Notes under the pieces: generated by a model
Database searches by the model: none
Seen by the model: the letters and a program-made list of their open reading frames with translations, nothing else
What the model was told of the DNA's origin: nothing
Position numbers and translations under genes: made by a program
Shown: positions 17,701-40,135 of the stretch, piece after piece
Position numbering within the stretch: the stretch's first letter is position 1
Layout of the letters: the number at the start of each line of letters is the position of its first letter
Assembly: GCF_000444875.1 (NCBI RefSeq)
Contig: NC_021985.1
Location: 7,770,170-7,834,169 of the forward strand
DNA from: Streptomyces collinus Tu 365
GTDB lineage: Bacteria; Actinomycetota; Actinomycetes; Streptomycetales; Streptomycetaceae
Length of the DNA stretch: 64,000 bases
Direction of reading: 5' to 3'

Positions 17701-19637
17701 AACCGGTGCTGCTGCCCTGCCTGACGCGCCGGACCGCGGTGCCGGCCGACGAACTGTTCCGGGCGCCCCGGCGCGACCCCGATCCCGCCCCCGAGCCGGT
17801 CACCGCCCCGGCGGACGAGCCGGACGCGGCCGAGATCGACTGGCTGGCCGACGTCGTGGCCCGGACAACCCGCACCGAACGGTCCCTGCTGCGGCCCGAC
17901 ACCCACCTCGTCGACCTCGGTGTGGACTCGTTGCTGATGGCCGAGCTGGTCCGCGATCTCGAGGCAGCACTCGGCGACGTCGTGGACCCCAGCCTGCTCC
18001 AGGATCACCCCACACTGGCCCGGCTCGCCGCCGCGCTCACCGCCGCGGGAGCGCGTGCCCCGGCCACCGGCCCGGTGGCGTCCGCGGCAGAGCGTGTTCC
18101 GGCGACCGGCCCGGTGGCCTCCGCGGCGGAGCGTGCCCCGGCCACCGCCCCGGTGGCATCCGCGGCGCCGGCACGGACGTCCGCCGCGGACGGTGCCGCG
18201 ACGCGGATCGCGGTCATCGGGATGGGCTGCCGACTGCCCGGCGCAGCCGACCCGGAGCAGCTCTGGCAGGCACTGCTCGCCGGGCGGGACCTGGTCGGCG
18301 ACGTGCCGGCGGACCGCTGGGACACCACGGCCCTCTACCGGCCGGACGGCGGACCCGGGTTCAGCCAGAGCCGGTGGGGCGGCTTCCTCGACGACGCCGC
18401 CCTGTTCGACCCGGGCTACTTCGGCTTCGACGACGAGACGGCACGTCAACTCGACCCCCTGATACGCAAGACGCTCGAGGTCGCCGTCGAGTGCGTGCAC
18501 GACGCCGGGTACACCGCTGAGGAGTTACGTGGCCGCCGGGTCGGAGTCTTCGTCGGCGGCCGGACGGGCAATCACCGCGCACACCTGCGGCCGCTGACCC
18601 GCGAGTCGATCGTCGGGATCAACCAGAACTACATCGCGGCGCACGTGTCGCACTTCCTCGACCTCGCCGGGCCGAACCTCGTGATCGACAGCGCCTGCTC
18701 GTCGGCGCTGGTCAGTGTGCACCTGGCCGCGCAGAGCCTGATGCTGGGCGAGTCCGAGATGGCACTGGCCGGCGGTGTGGACCTGCTGCTGGACGAGGAG
18801 CCGTACCTGATGCTCAGCGCCGGCAAGGCGCTGTCACCGACCGGACGCTGCCGCACCTTCGACGAGTCCGCCGACGGCTTCGTCCCGGGCGAGGGCGCCG
18901 GGCTGGTGCTGCTGAAGCGTCTCGACGCCGCCGAACGCGACGGCGACCGCATCCTCGCGGTCATCGAAGCGTCCGGTGTCAACAACGACGGCCGCACCAT
19001 GGGCCACACCACCCCGAACGGGGCCGCCCAGCGGGCGCTGATCAGCGAGGTGCTCGCCCGCGGCGGCATCGACGCGCGCACCATCGGATACGTCGAGGCG
19101 CACGGCACCGGCACGATGATCGGCGACCCGATCGAGCTGCAGGCGCTGACCACCGTCTACCGGCAGCACACCGGCGACCGGGAGTACTGCGGGATCGGCA
19201 GCGTCAAGAGCTCGATGGGCCACCTGCTCAGCGCCGCCGGGATCGCCGGATTCATCAAGGCCGTGCAGACGCTCCGGCACGGACTGATCGTCCCGACCCT
19301 GCACTGCGAGCGACCCAATCCGCGGTTCGCGTTCGGCGAGTCACCGTTCTTCCCCGCACGGACCACGACCGAACTGCCCGCCGGCAGCCGCGTCGCGGTC
19401 AGCGCCTTCGGATTCGGCGGCACCAACGCCCACGTCGTACTCGGCCCCGGCGCCCCCGAGGGGACCGGGCGGGCTCCGCTGCCCTCACCGGAGTACCGGC
19501 GCCGCCGGTTCTGGCACCACCGCGCCGGGATCCTCACGACTCCCGCCCGCCCCGCCGCGAGACCGGTCCGGTCGGCGCGCCTCGATCTCACCGTCACGCC
19601 GGTCGCGGCCCCCGCGCTCGACCGTTCCCACCGCTGA
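13569..19637 (+). CDS. kirAI: Trans-AT polyketide synthase 1 (KirAI-type): loading AT/DC-ACP, module 1, KS of module 2
   Basis: 2,022 residues. Order: LnmK-like acyltransferase/decarboxylase (about 1-305), ACP (321-395), KS1 (415-840) with its linker domain (to ~955), KR1 (~970-1400), ACP1 (~1420-1495), KS2 (1545-1960), and a ~60-residue Pro/Arg-rich tail. No AT is present, so extender units must come from trans-acting ATs. The ATG at 13569 has no Shine-Dalgarno. Two TTA codons (13707, 18525) suggest bldA control. The gene ends after KS2, and its DH-ACP-KR partners start the next gene 24 bases on. The kir name is assigned by collinearity. Confidence 0.93.
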   Translation: MWLKQVAARLHAAPRSPPLRFCLVTARHVVLGLPTLATGGLSENWLLRESGDLHWSLIGEYFGTSVTKLADADGTRLLPAFVRVRHTASASLAAFAELDEGEMSGELTRLDDRRFLSDIRFATGTAHVDVRLLTVFVRRSDRNWLVPGVPQLPGCLPAREPDADQLAFLHDFQEQSGRHTDGPGLHTERYELNPVVDVNALGLLYFASYPHINDHGERRYLHSLAPGGEWATAATTVRRDIVYLANCGAEDTVRYRLDDLRLEDGHRAVLTSTLLREADNRPLARIETVKALRGSSVFGGLWGDSVAPRAAPAPREPAPATDDALETVLLQLLERALGRPAGSLTADDDLRRYGLDSVALAEIVALAHDEHGLQIDPSAMFQAFTVEAMAQVIRGEDREPRPVTATAAPKPGASAPIAVIGMAGRFPGAASVSELWDLLGRDEDAIRDIPIDRWDTAAHPDLVGRAALLDDIRRFDHEFFAVSPREAALMDPQQRLMLEVAWATAEDAGQDPTKLSGSRTGVYTGVCHSDYATVLAEHAGRDEPHLSVAVSPSLVANRVSYALGLRGPSVTVDTLCSSSLVAVAQAIAALRAGACDQAFAGGVNVLCDPGRHAAYQRAGVLSPRGRCHTFDDDADGYVRGEGACALLLKPLDRALADGDRVHAVIREVAVNHGGQAQSFTAPNPEAQADLLVSAYTTAAVDPATVGYLEAHGTGTRLGDPIEVSAMVAAFRRLYAHSRHPMPDAPHCGIGSLKTNIGHLEAAAGVAGMIKVILALRHRTLPATRNVRRTNRMINLSGSPLRLQLEQAAWEPPPGGGPRRAGVSSFGMGGTNAHVVLEEAPPAAGAPPVGRVTVPVSARTPQALRDALVALLDVVRSPQAPPLASIARTMSTGRARLACRVAVTAADLGELADALAAAVDAEPLTGDAGTEGPVPAAPVVSLPSYPFRRDQHWAAPTAVPQSPSPAPQFLTAAWQDAPPPAPAQRGRFLVLTTDPSLATTLFGDDAVAHRPGDPLPTVRGLAGVADLVDWGEPGALVTERIQVLREVLGRHPRTGLRCLHVSGARRSALAGFYRAVSGELPMVVSRTVRVDGDLADLAAAVAAESTADDQETEIRYAGSRRRRSVAGFARPGDVDPLTGLDRGAVLITGGTGAIGLRLAEHLADRGARHLVLIGRSELPARNRWASLAAEPSTDPLLRTRLTALLALAERGVKLSVHTHALNDAVTLRRLINRHRGRAGGIAAAFHCAGVMHQPRSFLAKTADEIAVVLRPKLAVETLWAAFGSRLPRLMVLFSSIAAGSPRLAGGYLDYAAANNVLDDFAEAHADEPGCVVRSLRWPLWRDVGMGERRTSAGTELGIPDLAEGDALRLLDLALRVPGEPVLLPCLTRRTAVPADELFRAPRRDPDPAPEPVTAPADEPDAAEIDWLADVVARTTRTERSLLRPDTHLVDLGVDSLLMAELVRDLEAALGDVVDPSLLQDHPTLARLAAALTAAGARAPATGPVASAAERVPATGPVASAAERAPATAPVASAAPARTSAADGAATRIAVIGMGCRLPGAADPEQLWQALLAGRDLVGDVPADRWDTTALYRPDGGPGFSQSRWGGFLDDAALFDPGYFGFDDETARQLDPLIRKTLEVAVECVHDAGYTAEELRGRRVGVFVGGRTGNHRAHLRPLTRESIVGINQNYIAAHVSHFLDLAGPNLVIDSACSSALVSVHLAAQSLMLGESEMALAGGVDLLLDEEPYLMLSAGKALSPTGRCRTFDESADGFVPGEGAGLVLLKRLDAAERDGDRILAVIEASGVNNDGRTMGHTTPNGAAQRALISEVLARGGIDARTIGYVEAHGTGTMIGDPIELQALTTVYRQHTGDREYCGIGSVKSSMGHLLSAAGIAGFIKAVQTLRHGLIVPTLHCERPNPRFAFGESPFFPARTTTELPAGSRVAVSAFGFGGTNAHVVLGPGAPEGTGRAPLPSPEYRRRRFWHHRAGILTTPARPAARPVRSARLDLTVTPVAAPALDRSHR
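14811..18050 (+). other. Module 1: KS-KR-ACP
   Basis: KS1 has Cys576 (DTLCSSSL), EAHGTGT and GHLEAAAG, a complete triad. KR1 has GGTGAIG near residue 1145 and Tyr1309 in DYAAANN. ACP1 has Ser1454 (GVDSLLM). This is the first half of a type B dehydrating bimodule, leaving a beta-hydroxy group for the next module. Confidence 0.88.
18055..18171 (+). repeat. 39-bp in-frame tandem repeat, 3 copies, ACP1-KS2 linker
   Basis: The linker encodes three versions of a 13-residue unit (APATGPVASAAER-like). It is flexible and disordered between ACP1 and KS2. Confidence 0.7.
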
Positions 19638-19661
19638 GCCGCGACCACCGGGAGACAACAC

Positions 19662-32812
<13,151 letters not shown>

Positions 32813-32816
<4 letters not shown>

Positions 32817-35800
32817 GCCGGGCACTGCGCGACGTCCTCGCCGCGGTCGCCGCCGGTGAGCTGCCCGACGAGATCGCCGAGTCGCTGCTGCGGGGCCTGT
32901 CCGATCCGGTGCCGGAGCCGGGGCCGTATCCGCTCAGTCGCGGCCAGGCGGCGCTCTGGGCGATCCACGCGAGCCGACCCGGCACCACCTCCTACAACCT
33001 GCCGCTCGGGCTGTGGCTGAACCAGGCGGTCGATCCGGACGTGCTCACCCGGGCCCTGATCGCCGTCGTGGAGCGGCAGCCGGGTCTGCGGATCGCCGTC
33101 CGACTGGACGGGACCACTCCGGTGCAGGAGATCACCGAACGCCCCGCCGAGGTGGTCCGGCTGGACCTCCGGCACGTCACCGACGGGGAGTTCGCCGCGC
33201 GCATCCGGCGGCTGGTGCACACTCCGTTCGACCTGGAGCAGGACCCCCTGCACCGGATGTGGCTGATCGCGGCACCCGGTGGCCGGACCCTGCTGCTCCT
33301 GGTGTTCCACCACATGATCACCGACGGGATCTCCAGCCACCTGCTGCTGCGCGACATCGTGGCCTGCCACGACGCACTGGCCCGTCGAGGTGTTCTGCCG
33401 CCGGTCGAGCAGGCCACCCCGTACCGCGAGTTCGTCCGTCGACAGCGGGAACTGCTCGACGGGCCGGAGGCCGAGACGCACCGCCGCTGGTGGCTCGACC
33501 GGCTGGCCGGAGCCTCCAGCGGTCCCGTCCTCGACGCGATCACCGATCGGCACCGGGTCGCCCCGCCCACCGCCGACACCGGCGCGATGGTGCAGTTCCG
33601 GCTGCCGGAGGAGACCTGGACGGCTGTCCGTCACGTCGCCGGCGCGGCCGGTCTGACCCCGTTCAGCGTGCTGCTGGGTGCCTTCGCCGCTCTGCTGCAC
33701 CGGCACTCCGGCCACCGCGACATCAACGTCATGGTGCCGACCGACGGCCGGATCTCCGAGCGTTTCGACCGCACCGTGGGCTACCTGATCAACCCGGTGG
33801 TCGTGCGGGTCGACTGCGACCCGCAGCGCAGCCTCGCCGAGCTGATGAACGCCGTGCACGACCACATGGCGCAGGCCGAGGAACACAGCTCCTACCCGTT
33901 CGCCGCCGTGGTCGGTGACCTGCGCCGCGCCGGCGGCACCGCGGTCTCCTTCGACATCGGCTTCTACCTGCAACAGGGCGTGGGCGGCGATCAGGACATG
34001 GCCGCCGGGCAGACCGTCTTCGACGACGCCCTGGAGCTGACCCAGGAGGGTGAGAACCCGCTGGTCGTCGAGGTGGTGGTGCGCGGGTCCCAGGCGTTGG
34101 TCCATTTCAAGTACGACCGCGAGCTGTTCGACCCGGCCACGGCCGAGCGCCTGGCCGAGCACTACCGGATGCTGCTGGAGACCGTGGCCGCCGATCCCCG
34201 GCGGCCGATCGGCGATCTGCCCCTCACCACCGCGGCGGAACGCGCCCTCGTCGACCGGGCCAACGACACCCGTGCCGCCCGGCCCCGCGACGTGACCGCG
34301 GCCGGTTTGGTGCTGGCCCGCGCGGCGTCGGCCCCGGAGCGCGTCGCCGTGGTGGACGCCGACGGTGCCACCAGTTACGGCGAGCTGGCCCGGCGGGTGC
34401 ACGCACTGGCGCGGACCCTCCGCGCATCCGGCGTGGGCCGTGGCGACCTGGTCGGGGTGCTGTCCGGCCGGCGAGCCGCCCTGATCGTGGCGATGCTGGC
34501 GGCGCACACCGCCGGCGCGGCCTACGTGCCGCTCGACCCGGACTTCCCGGCCGCCCGCCTCGCGCACATCTGCACCGACGCCGGCCTCGCCGCGGTCCTG
34601 GTCGACCCGGCGTACTGCGACCGCCTGCCGGCCGAGACACCGGGCGCCCGGATTCCGCTAGGTGACCCGGGCGACGCCGCCCCGGGCCCGCCGGTCGCCT
34701 GCCACGACGACGATCTCGCGTACGTGCTCTACACCTCCGGATCGACCGGCCGGCCCAAGGGTGTCGAGGTCACCCATGGCAACCTGGTCAACTTCCTCAC
34801 CGCGATGGCGGAGCGGCCCGGGTGCGCCGAGGACGACGTGCTGCTCGCCGTCACCACGGCCGGGTTCGACATCGCAGGGCTCGAACTGCTGCTCCCGCTC
34901 ACCCAGGGCGCGACCGTCCACATCGCGCCGGCCGAGACCACCCGGGACGGCTTCGCGCTGGCCGGCCTGCTCGACAGCAGCGGCGCGACCGTCGTGCAGG
35001 CCACCCCGGCCACCTGGCAGATGCTGCTCGCCGCCGGCTGGAGCGGACGGGTACCCCGGCTGCTGTGCGGCGGGGAGGCGCTGAGCGCCGAGCTGGCGGC
35101 CGAACTGATCGACCGCTCCGGTGAGTTGTGGAACATGTACGGCCCGACCGAGACCACGATCTGGTCCTCGGTACTGCGGGTACGCCGCGACCGGCCGATC
35201 ACGGTCGGCACGCCGATCGCGAACACGACCTTCCACCTCGCCGGGCCGGACGGTGGCCCGGTCCCGTTCGGCGCCACCGGGGAACTGCTGATCGGCGGTG
35301 ACGGCGTCGCCCGCGGCTACCGCGGCCGCCCCGAACTGAGCGCCGAGCGCTTCGTCGGGCAGGACGGGCAGCGGCGCTACCGCACCGGAGACCTGGCCCG
35401 GTGGACCGAGACCGGCGAGATGCTGCTGCTCGGCCGCGCCGACCGGCAGATCAAGCTGCGCGGGCACCGGATCGAGCCCGGCGAGATCGAGGCGGCGATC
35501 CGGCGTACCGGCGTGAGCGGCGAGGCGCGGGTGGTCCTGCGCGAGGAGCGGCCCGGGCACCAGCGCCTGGTCGCCTTCGTCGTCGCCGAGCCCGCGGAGG
35601 CCGCGGCGGCTGCCAGGCGGATCGAGGAGTGGCTTCCGGCGTACATGATCCCGTCCCGGACCGTGCCGATGACCGGCCTGCCGATGACCCCGAACGCCAA
35701 GATCGACGCGGTCCGGCTCGCCACCGGCTCCCTGGACGAACTGATCCGCGAGTTCGGTCACCCCGAGGCAGCGCCGGAGCCCCGGCCGCACGACGGCGGC

Positions 35801-37465
35801 CGGTTGCTGGCGACCCTGCGGGAGCTGACCGCGGGTGTCGCCGGGGTGGCGCCGGAGGACATCCCGGTGGACCGGCCGCTCGGCGAGGCGGGCTTCGACT
35901 CGGTCGGTTTCACCCGGCTCGCGATGGCGGTCCGCACCCGCTTCGGCGTGCCCGTCAGCCCCACGCTCTTCTACGCGCACCCCGCGCTCGCCTCGCTCGC
36001 GGCGCACCTGGGCGCGAACCGCCCGGACGCCTTCACCGAGGCCGAAGCCGTCCCGGACGCCTTCACCGAGACCGAAGCCGTCCCGGACACCTTCGCCGAG
36101 ACCGAAGCCGAGCCCGAGCCGGCCCGCGCGGCGGCCACCGTCCGGGCCGGCGCGCCCGGGGAACCTCCCGAGACCCTCGGCTACCCGCCCGTGGCGATCA
36201 TCGGCGTCGGCGCCCGCCTGCCGGCCTCCGGGTCACTGCAGGAGTTCTGGATCCACCTCGCCGAGGGCCGCGACCTCACCGCGCCGTACCCGCTGGAGCG
36301 AGGCTTCTCCGCCCGGGTGTTCCCGGAGCGCTTTCGGGGCTCGTTCGTGCGCGACGTCGACGCCTTCGACGCGGGGCGGTTCCGGATCTCGCCGCGCGAG
36401 GCGGCCCAGATGGATCCGCAGCACCGGCTCCTCCTGCACGCCGCGGACGAGGCCCTGCTCGACGCCGGACTCGTGCCCGCGACGCTGGTCGGCAGCCACA
36501 CCGGGGTGTTCGTCGGTCTCAGCGGCGCCGACTATCTGAGCCTGCTGGGCCCGGGCTCGCCGGAGATGGACGATCACTTCCTGATCGGCAACGTCGCCTC
36601 GATCGCGGCCAACCGCATCTCCTACGTGTACGACCTGCACGGCCCCAGCGCGGTCTACGACACCGCCTGCTCCAGCTCCCTGGTGGCGATCCACCGCGCG
36701 GCCCGCGCCCTGCACCTCGGCGACTGCGATCTCGCCCTGGCCGGCGGCGCGAACCTGCTCCTGTCCCCGCACGGCTTCACCGGTCTGCGCCGCGCCGGAA
36801 TGCTCAGTGCCGACGGGCGGTGCAAGACCTTCGACGAGCGCGCCGACGGCTACGGCCGCGGCGAGGGCGTGGTCCTGCTGGCGCTCAAACTGCTGGAGCG
36901 CGCGGTCGCCGACGGCGACCCGGTGCACGGCGTCCTGATCGGTTCGGCCGAGAACCACGGCGGCCACACCCACTCGCTCACCGTGCCCAACCCGCAGGCA
37001 CAGCGCGACGTGCTGCTCGCGGCGCATCGGGCGGCGGCGGTGCCGCCCGACACCATCGGCTACATCGAGGCGCACGGCACCGGGACGCCGCTCGGCGACC
37101 CGATCGAGGTGGACGCGCTGCGGGAGGCGTTCGGGCAGCTCTACCGCGACTGGGGGCGGCCGGTCGTGGAGGGACGCACCGGGCTCGGCTCGGTCAAGTC
37201 CAACATCGGCCATCTCGAGGCCGCCGCCGGTGTCGCCGGGGTGGTCAAGGTGCTGCTGAGCATGCGGCACCGCCTGATGCCCGGCCTCGCCGGTCTCGGC
37301 ACCCCCAACCCGATGATCGACCTGGCCGGCAGCCCGTTCCGGCTCCAGGCCGAGGCACAGCCCTGGGAGCCGCCGGACGGCGTGCCGGCACGCGCCGGCG
37401 TCAGCTCCTTCGGCATGGGTGGCAGCAACGTACACGTCGTCGTGGCGGAAGCGGAGAAGCACTGA
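32813..37465 (+). CDS. kirAIII: NRPS-PKS hybrid (KirAIII-type): C-A(Gly)-carrier-KS
   Basis: 1,550 residues from the ATG at 32813 inside the ATGA overlap. Residues 1-32 (MSRALRDVLAAVAAGELPDE) form two helices resembling the C terminus of PKS 2, probably a docking pair. Then come a condensation domain (40-470), an adenylation domain (490-977), a carrier (1000-1065), a repeated acidic linker and KS6 (1125-1540). The protein stops right after the KS core (GMGGSNVHVVVAEAEKH) without the usual linker domain, which is the start of the next protein. It takes the M5 chain, adds an amino acid (glycine by code) as an amide and begins the next extension. Confidence 0.93.
32930..36010 (+). other. NRPS module: condensation, glycine-type adenylation, carrier
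   Basis: C domain active motif HHMITDG (His166-Gly172) is intact. The A domain has YTSGSTGRPKG, YRTGDLAR, and Lys963 in NAKID. Specificity positions read Asp686, Ile and Leu from FDIAGLEL, Gln from VVQATP, Leu and Gly from LLCGG, Met from NMYGPTE, Ile and Trp from TTIWSS: DILQLGMIW, nearly the glycine code DILQLGLIW as I recall it. The carrier serine is Ser1030, in an ACP-like GFDSVGF rather than GGHS. Confidence 0.85.
36022..36111 (+). repeat. 30-bp in-frame tandem repeat, 3 copies, carrier-KS6 linker
   Basis: Three 10-residue units (PDAFTEAEAV-type) between the carrier and KS6. They are acidic and probably disordered. Confidence 0.85.
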
Positions 37466-40135
37466 TGGGTAACAGCACCGAGGACCGTGCCGCCCGGCTG
37501 GTCGTCCTGTCGGCGGGCGGCCGCGACCAGCTCGACCGGTACCGTGCCGAGCTGGTCGGCTGGCTGCAGGCGCACCCGGAGGCGGCACTCGACCGCATCG
37601 AGAGCACCCTGCGCACCGGTCGCGAGGAACTGGCCGAACGACTCGCCGTGGTCGTGACCGGCGTCGCCGAGCTGACCGAGCGGCTGCGCGACGGCACCGG
37701 GGTGGTCACCGGCACCGCCGGGCCGGCCACCGGCGAGCCCGTCCAGGCCGCGGATCTCCACGAGGCCGCCCGACTCTGGGTCACGGGCACCCCGGTCCGC
37801 TGGCCGGAGCAGGCGAGCGGGCGCTCGGCCCGGCTGTCACTGCCGCAGCCGCAGCCGGTGACCCGCCGGTACTGGATCGAACCGCCCGCCGCCCTCACCG
37901 CCGATCCGGCCGAGCGGCTGCTCACCGGCGACGAGTTCTTCCTGCGTGACCACGCGCTGGGGCAGGTGCGCGTCCTGCCCGCCGTCGCGGCCCTGGAGTT
38001 CGCCGTCGACACCGCCGCCCGCGCCGGGCACGGGCGCGCCACCGGCGTCGACCACGTCCTCTGGGCCCGGCCGGTCCTGTTCACCGGCGAACCGGTCCGG
38101 GTACGGCTGCGGTTCGCGCCGGCCGCCGACGGTGTCGCCTACGAGCTGCGGCGCCTCGACGACACCCCGGACGGTGAGCTGTGCTCGACCGGAACCCTGC
38201 GGTTCGGCCCCACCGAGCCGGCCCCGTCCCTCGACCTGGCCGCGATACGCGCCCGTCTGCCACGGACGACCTCGGCGGACGACTGCTACGCGGTCTTCGC
38301 CGCGCTCGGCGGCGGGTACGGGCCCAGCCTGCGCGGACTGCGGTCCATGCGTTCCGTCCCCGGCGAGGCGCTGGCCGAGGTCGCCGTCCCCGACGCCGCG
38401 GACCTGCCGTTCGACGACTTCACCCTGCACCCGTCCCTGCTGGACGCCATGCTGCAGGCGGCGCTCTGGACCGCCGCCGACCCGTCCGCGCCCAGGCCCC
38501 GCGAACTGCCCTTCTCCATCGACCGGGTGGAGATCCTCGGCCCGCTGCCGGAACACGGGTACGCCCATGCCGTCGCCACCGGGACCGGCCACGACATCGC
38601 ACTCGCCGACGCCGACGGCCGCATCGCCGTCCGTCTGCGCGGCGTGGTCACCCGCTCCGTCAAGGATCCGGCCGACCCGGTGGACACCCACCTGCTGGCG
38701 CAGCGCTGGCAGGACGCCCCCGTCCGCCGCGGCGCCCCCGCCACCGGCCGCAAGGTGATCCTGGAAGCCGGTGAGGACGGGTGCTTACCGGACTCCGGCC
38801 CACTCGTGGTGGTCCGCCTCGGTGACGACGACCCGCTGCCCAGCCTGGTCCGGCTCTTCCGGACCTGGGCCGCGCAGCCGAACCGGCAGCCCCTCCGCGT
38901 GCTGCACGTCTTCCGCCCGTCCGGCGCCGTCACCGACGCCCGCCTGCTGGCTCTGGACGGCATGGCGCGCAGCATCGCCAACGAGCACCCGGACTTCCGT
39001 GCCGCAGTGATCACGACCGACGGCGCCGACCCGCGAGCGGTCGCGGACGCCGAGGCCGCGGCGGACCACGAGTTCCGGGTCCGATACACCGCCGCCGGCC
39101 GGCAGGTGGCCCGATGGGAGCCGATCGCCCCCGCGCCGGCGCCGTTGACGCCGGAGGGGACGGTGCTGGTCACCGGCGGCGCCGGCGCGCTCGGCCGACA
39201 CCTCGTCAGCCACCTGGGCCCGTCGGCCCGGTACGTGCTCACCGGCCGTTCCGCCGACGCCGACCTGACCGACCTGCGCGCCACCGGGCTCGACGTCCAC
39301 TACCTGCCCTGCGACCTGGGTGCACCCGGCGCGGCCGAGCGGCTGGTCGAGCGCGTCCACCAGAGGTTCGGCCCGTTGCGCGGGGTGCTGCACCTGGCCG
39401 GGGTCACCCGTGACTCGTTCCTGCTGCGCAAGACCGACGAGGACATCGCCGCGGTGCTGGGGCCGAAGGTCGACGGCACGCTCGCACTGGACCGGGCCAC
39501 GGCCGCGGACCCGCTCGACTTCTTCGTCTGCTTCTCCTCGATGTCCGGCGCGGGCAGCCCGGGCCAGGCCGACTACGCGTACGCGAACCGTTTCCTCGAC
39601 GCGTTCGCGGCCTGGCGGCGCGGCAGCGACCGCCCCGGCCGCAGCCTCAGCGTGCTGTGGTCGCTGTGGGCCGACGGCGGCATCCGGATGGACGCCGACG
39701 ACACCACACAGGCCCGCATCGCCCGCCGCGCCGGACTCCGGCCGCTGCCGACCGCGGACGCCCTGCGCGCCTGGGACCGGGCGCTGGGCCACGACGGCGA
39801 TCACGTGCTCGTGGCGCACGGTGAGCTGGATCGCATCCGCGCCCTGCTCGACGCGCCGGCGCCGGAACCGGCCCCCGCACCGGAACCGGCGCCGAGGGCC
39901 GCCACCGGGTCGGCCACCGCGGCCGCCGAGGAGTTCCTGCGCGGCGTGCTGGCCGAGGTCCTCCAGTACCCGCAGGAGGAGATCGAGGCGGACACCGCGT
40001 TCGAGCAGTACGGCATCGACTCGCTGTTGATCATGGATCTGACCCGGCGGCTCGAGGACCACTTCGGATCACTGCCGAAGACCCTCTTCTTCGAATACCA
40101 GGAACTGCGCGGGCTCGCCGGCTGGTTCGCCGAGC
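36183..40135 (+). other. Module 6 split over two proteins: KS // linker-DH-KR-ACP
   Basis: KS6 has Cys1286 (DTACSSSL), EAHGTGT and GHLEAAAG. The second protein supplies the KS linker domain (residues ~11-140), a DH (His163; the HxxxG Gly is Gln; LLDAMLQ intact), KR6 (GGAGALG; YAYANRF) and ACP6 (Ser853). Predicted: a double bond after the glycine unit. Confidence 0.85.

Noticed and set aside
35401..37464. 5' extension of the giant PKS 3 frame (688 codons)
   Set aside because: It runs out of frame across the A domain and KS6 of the upstream gene. The sensible N terminus is at 37465.
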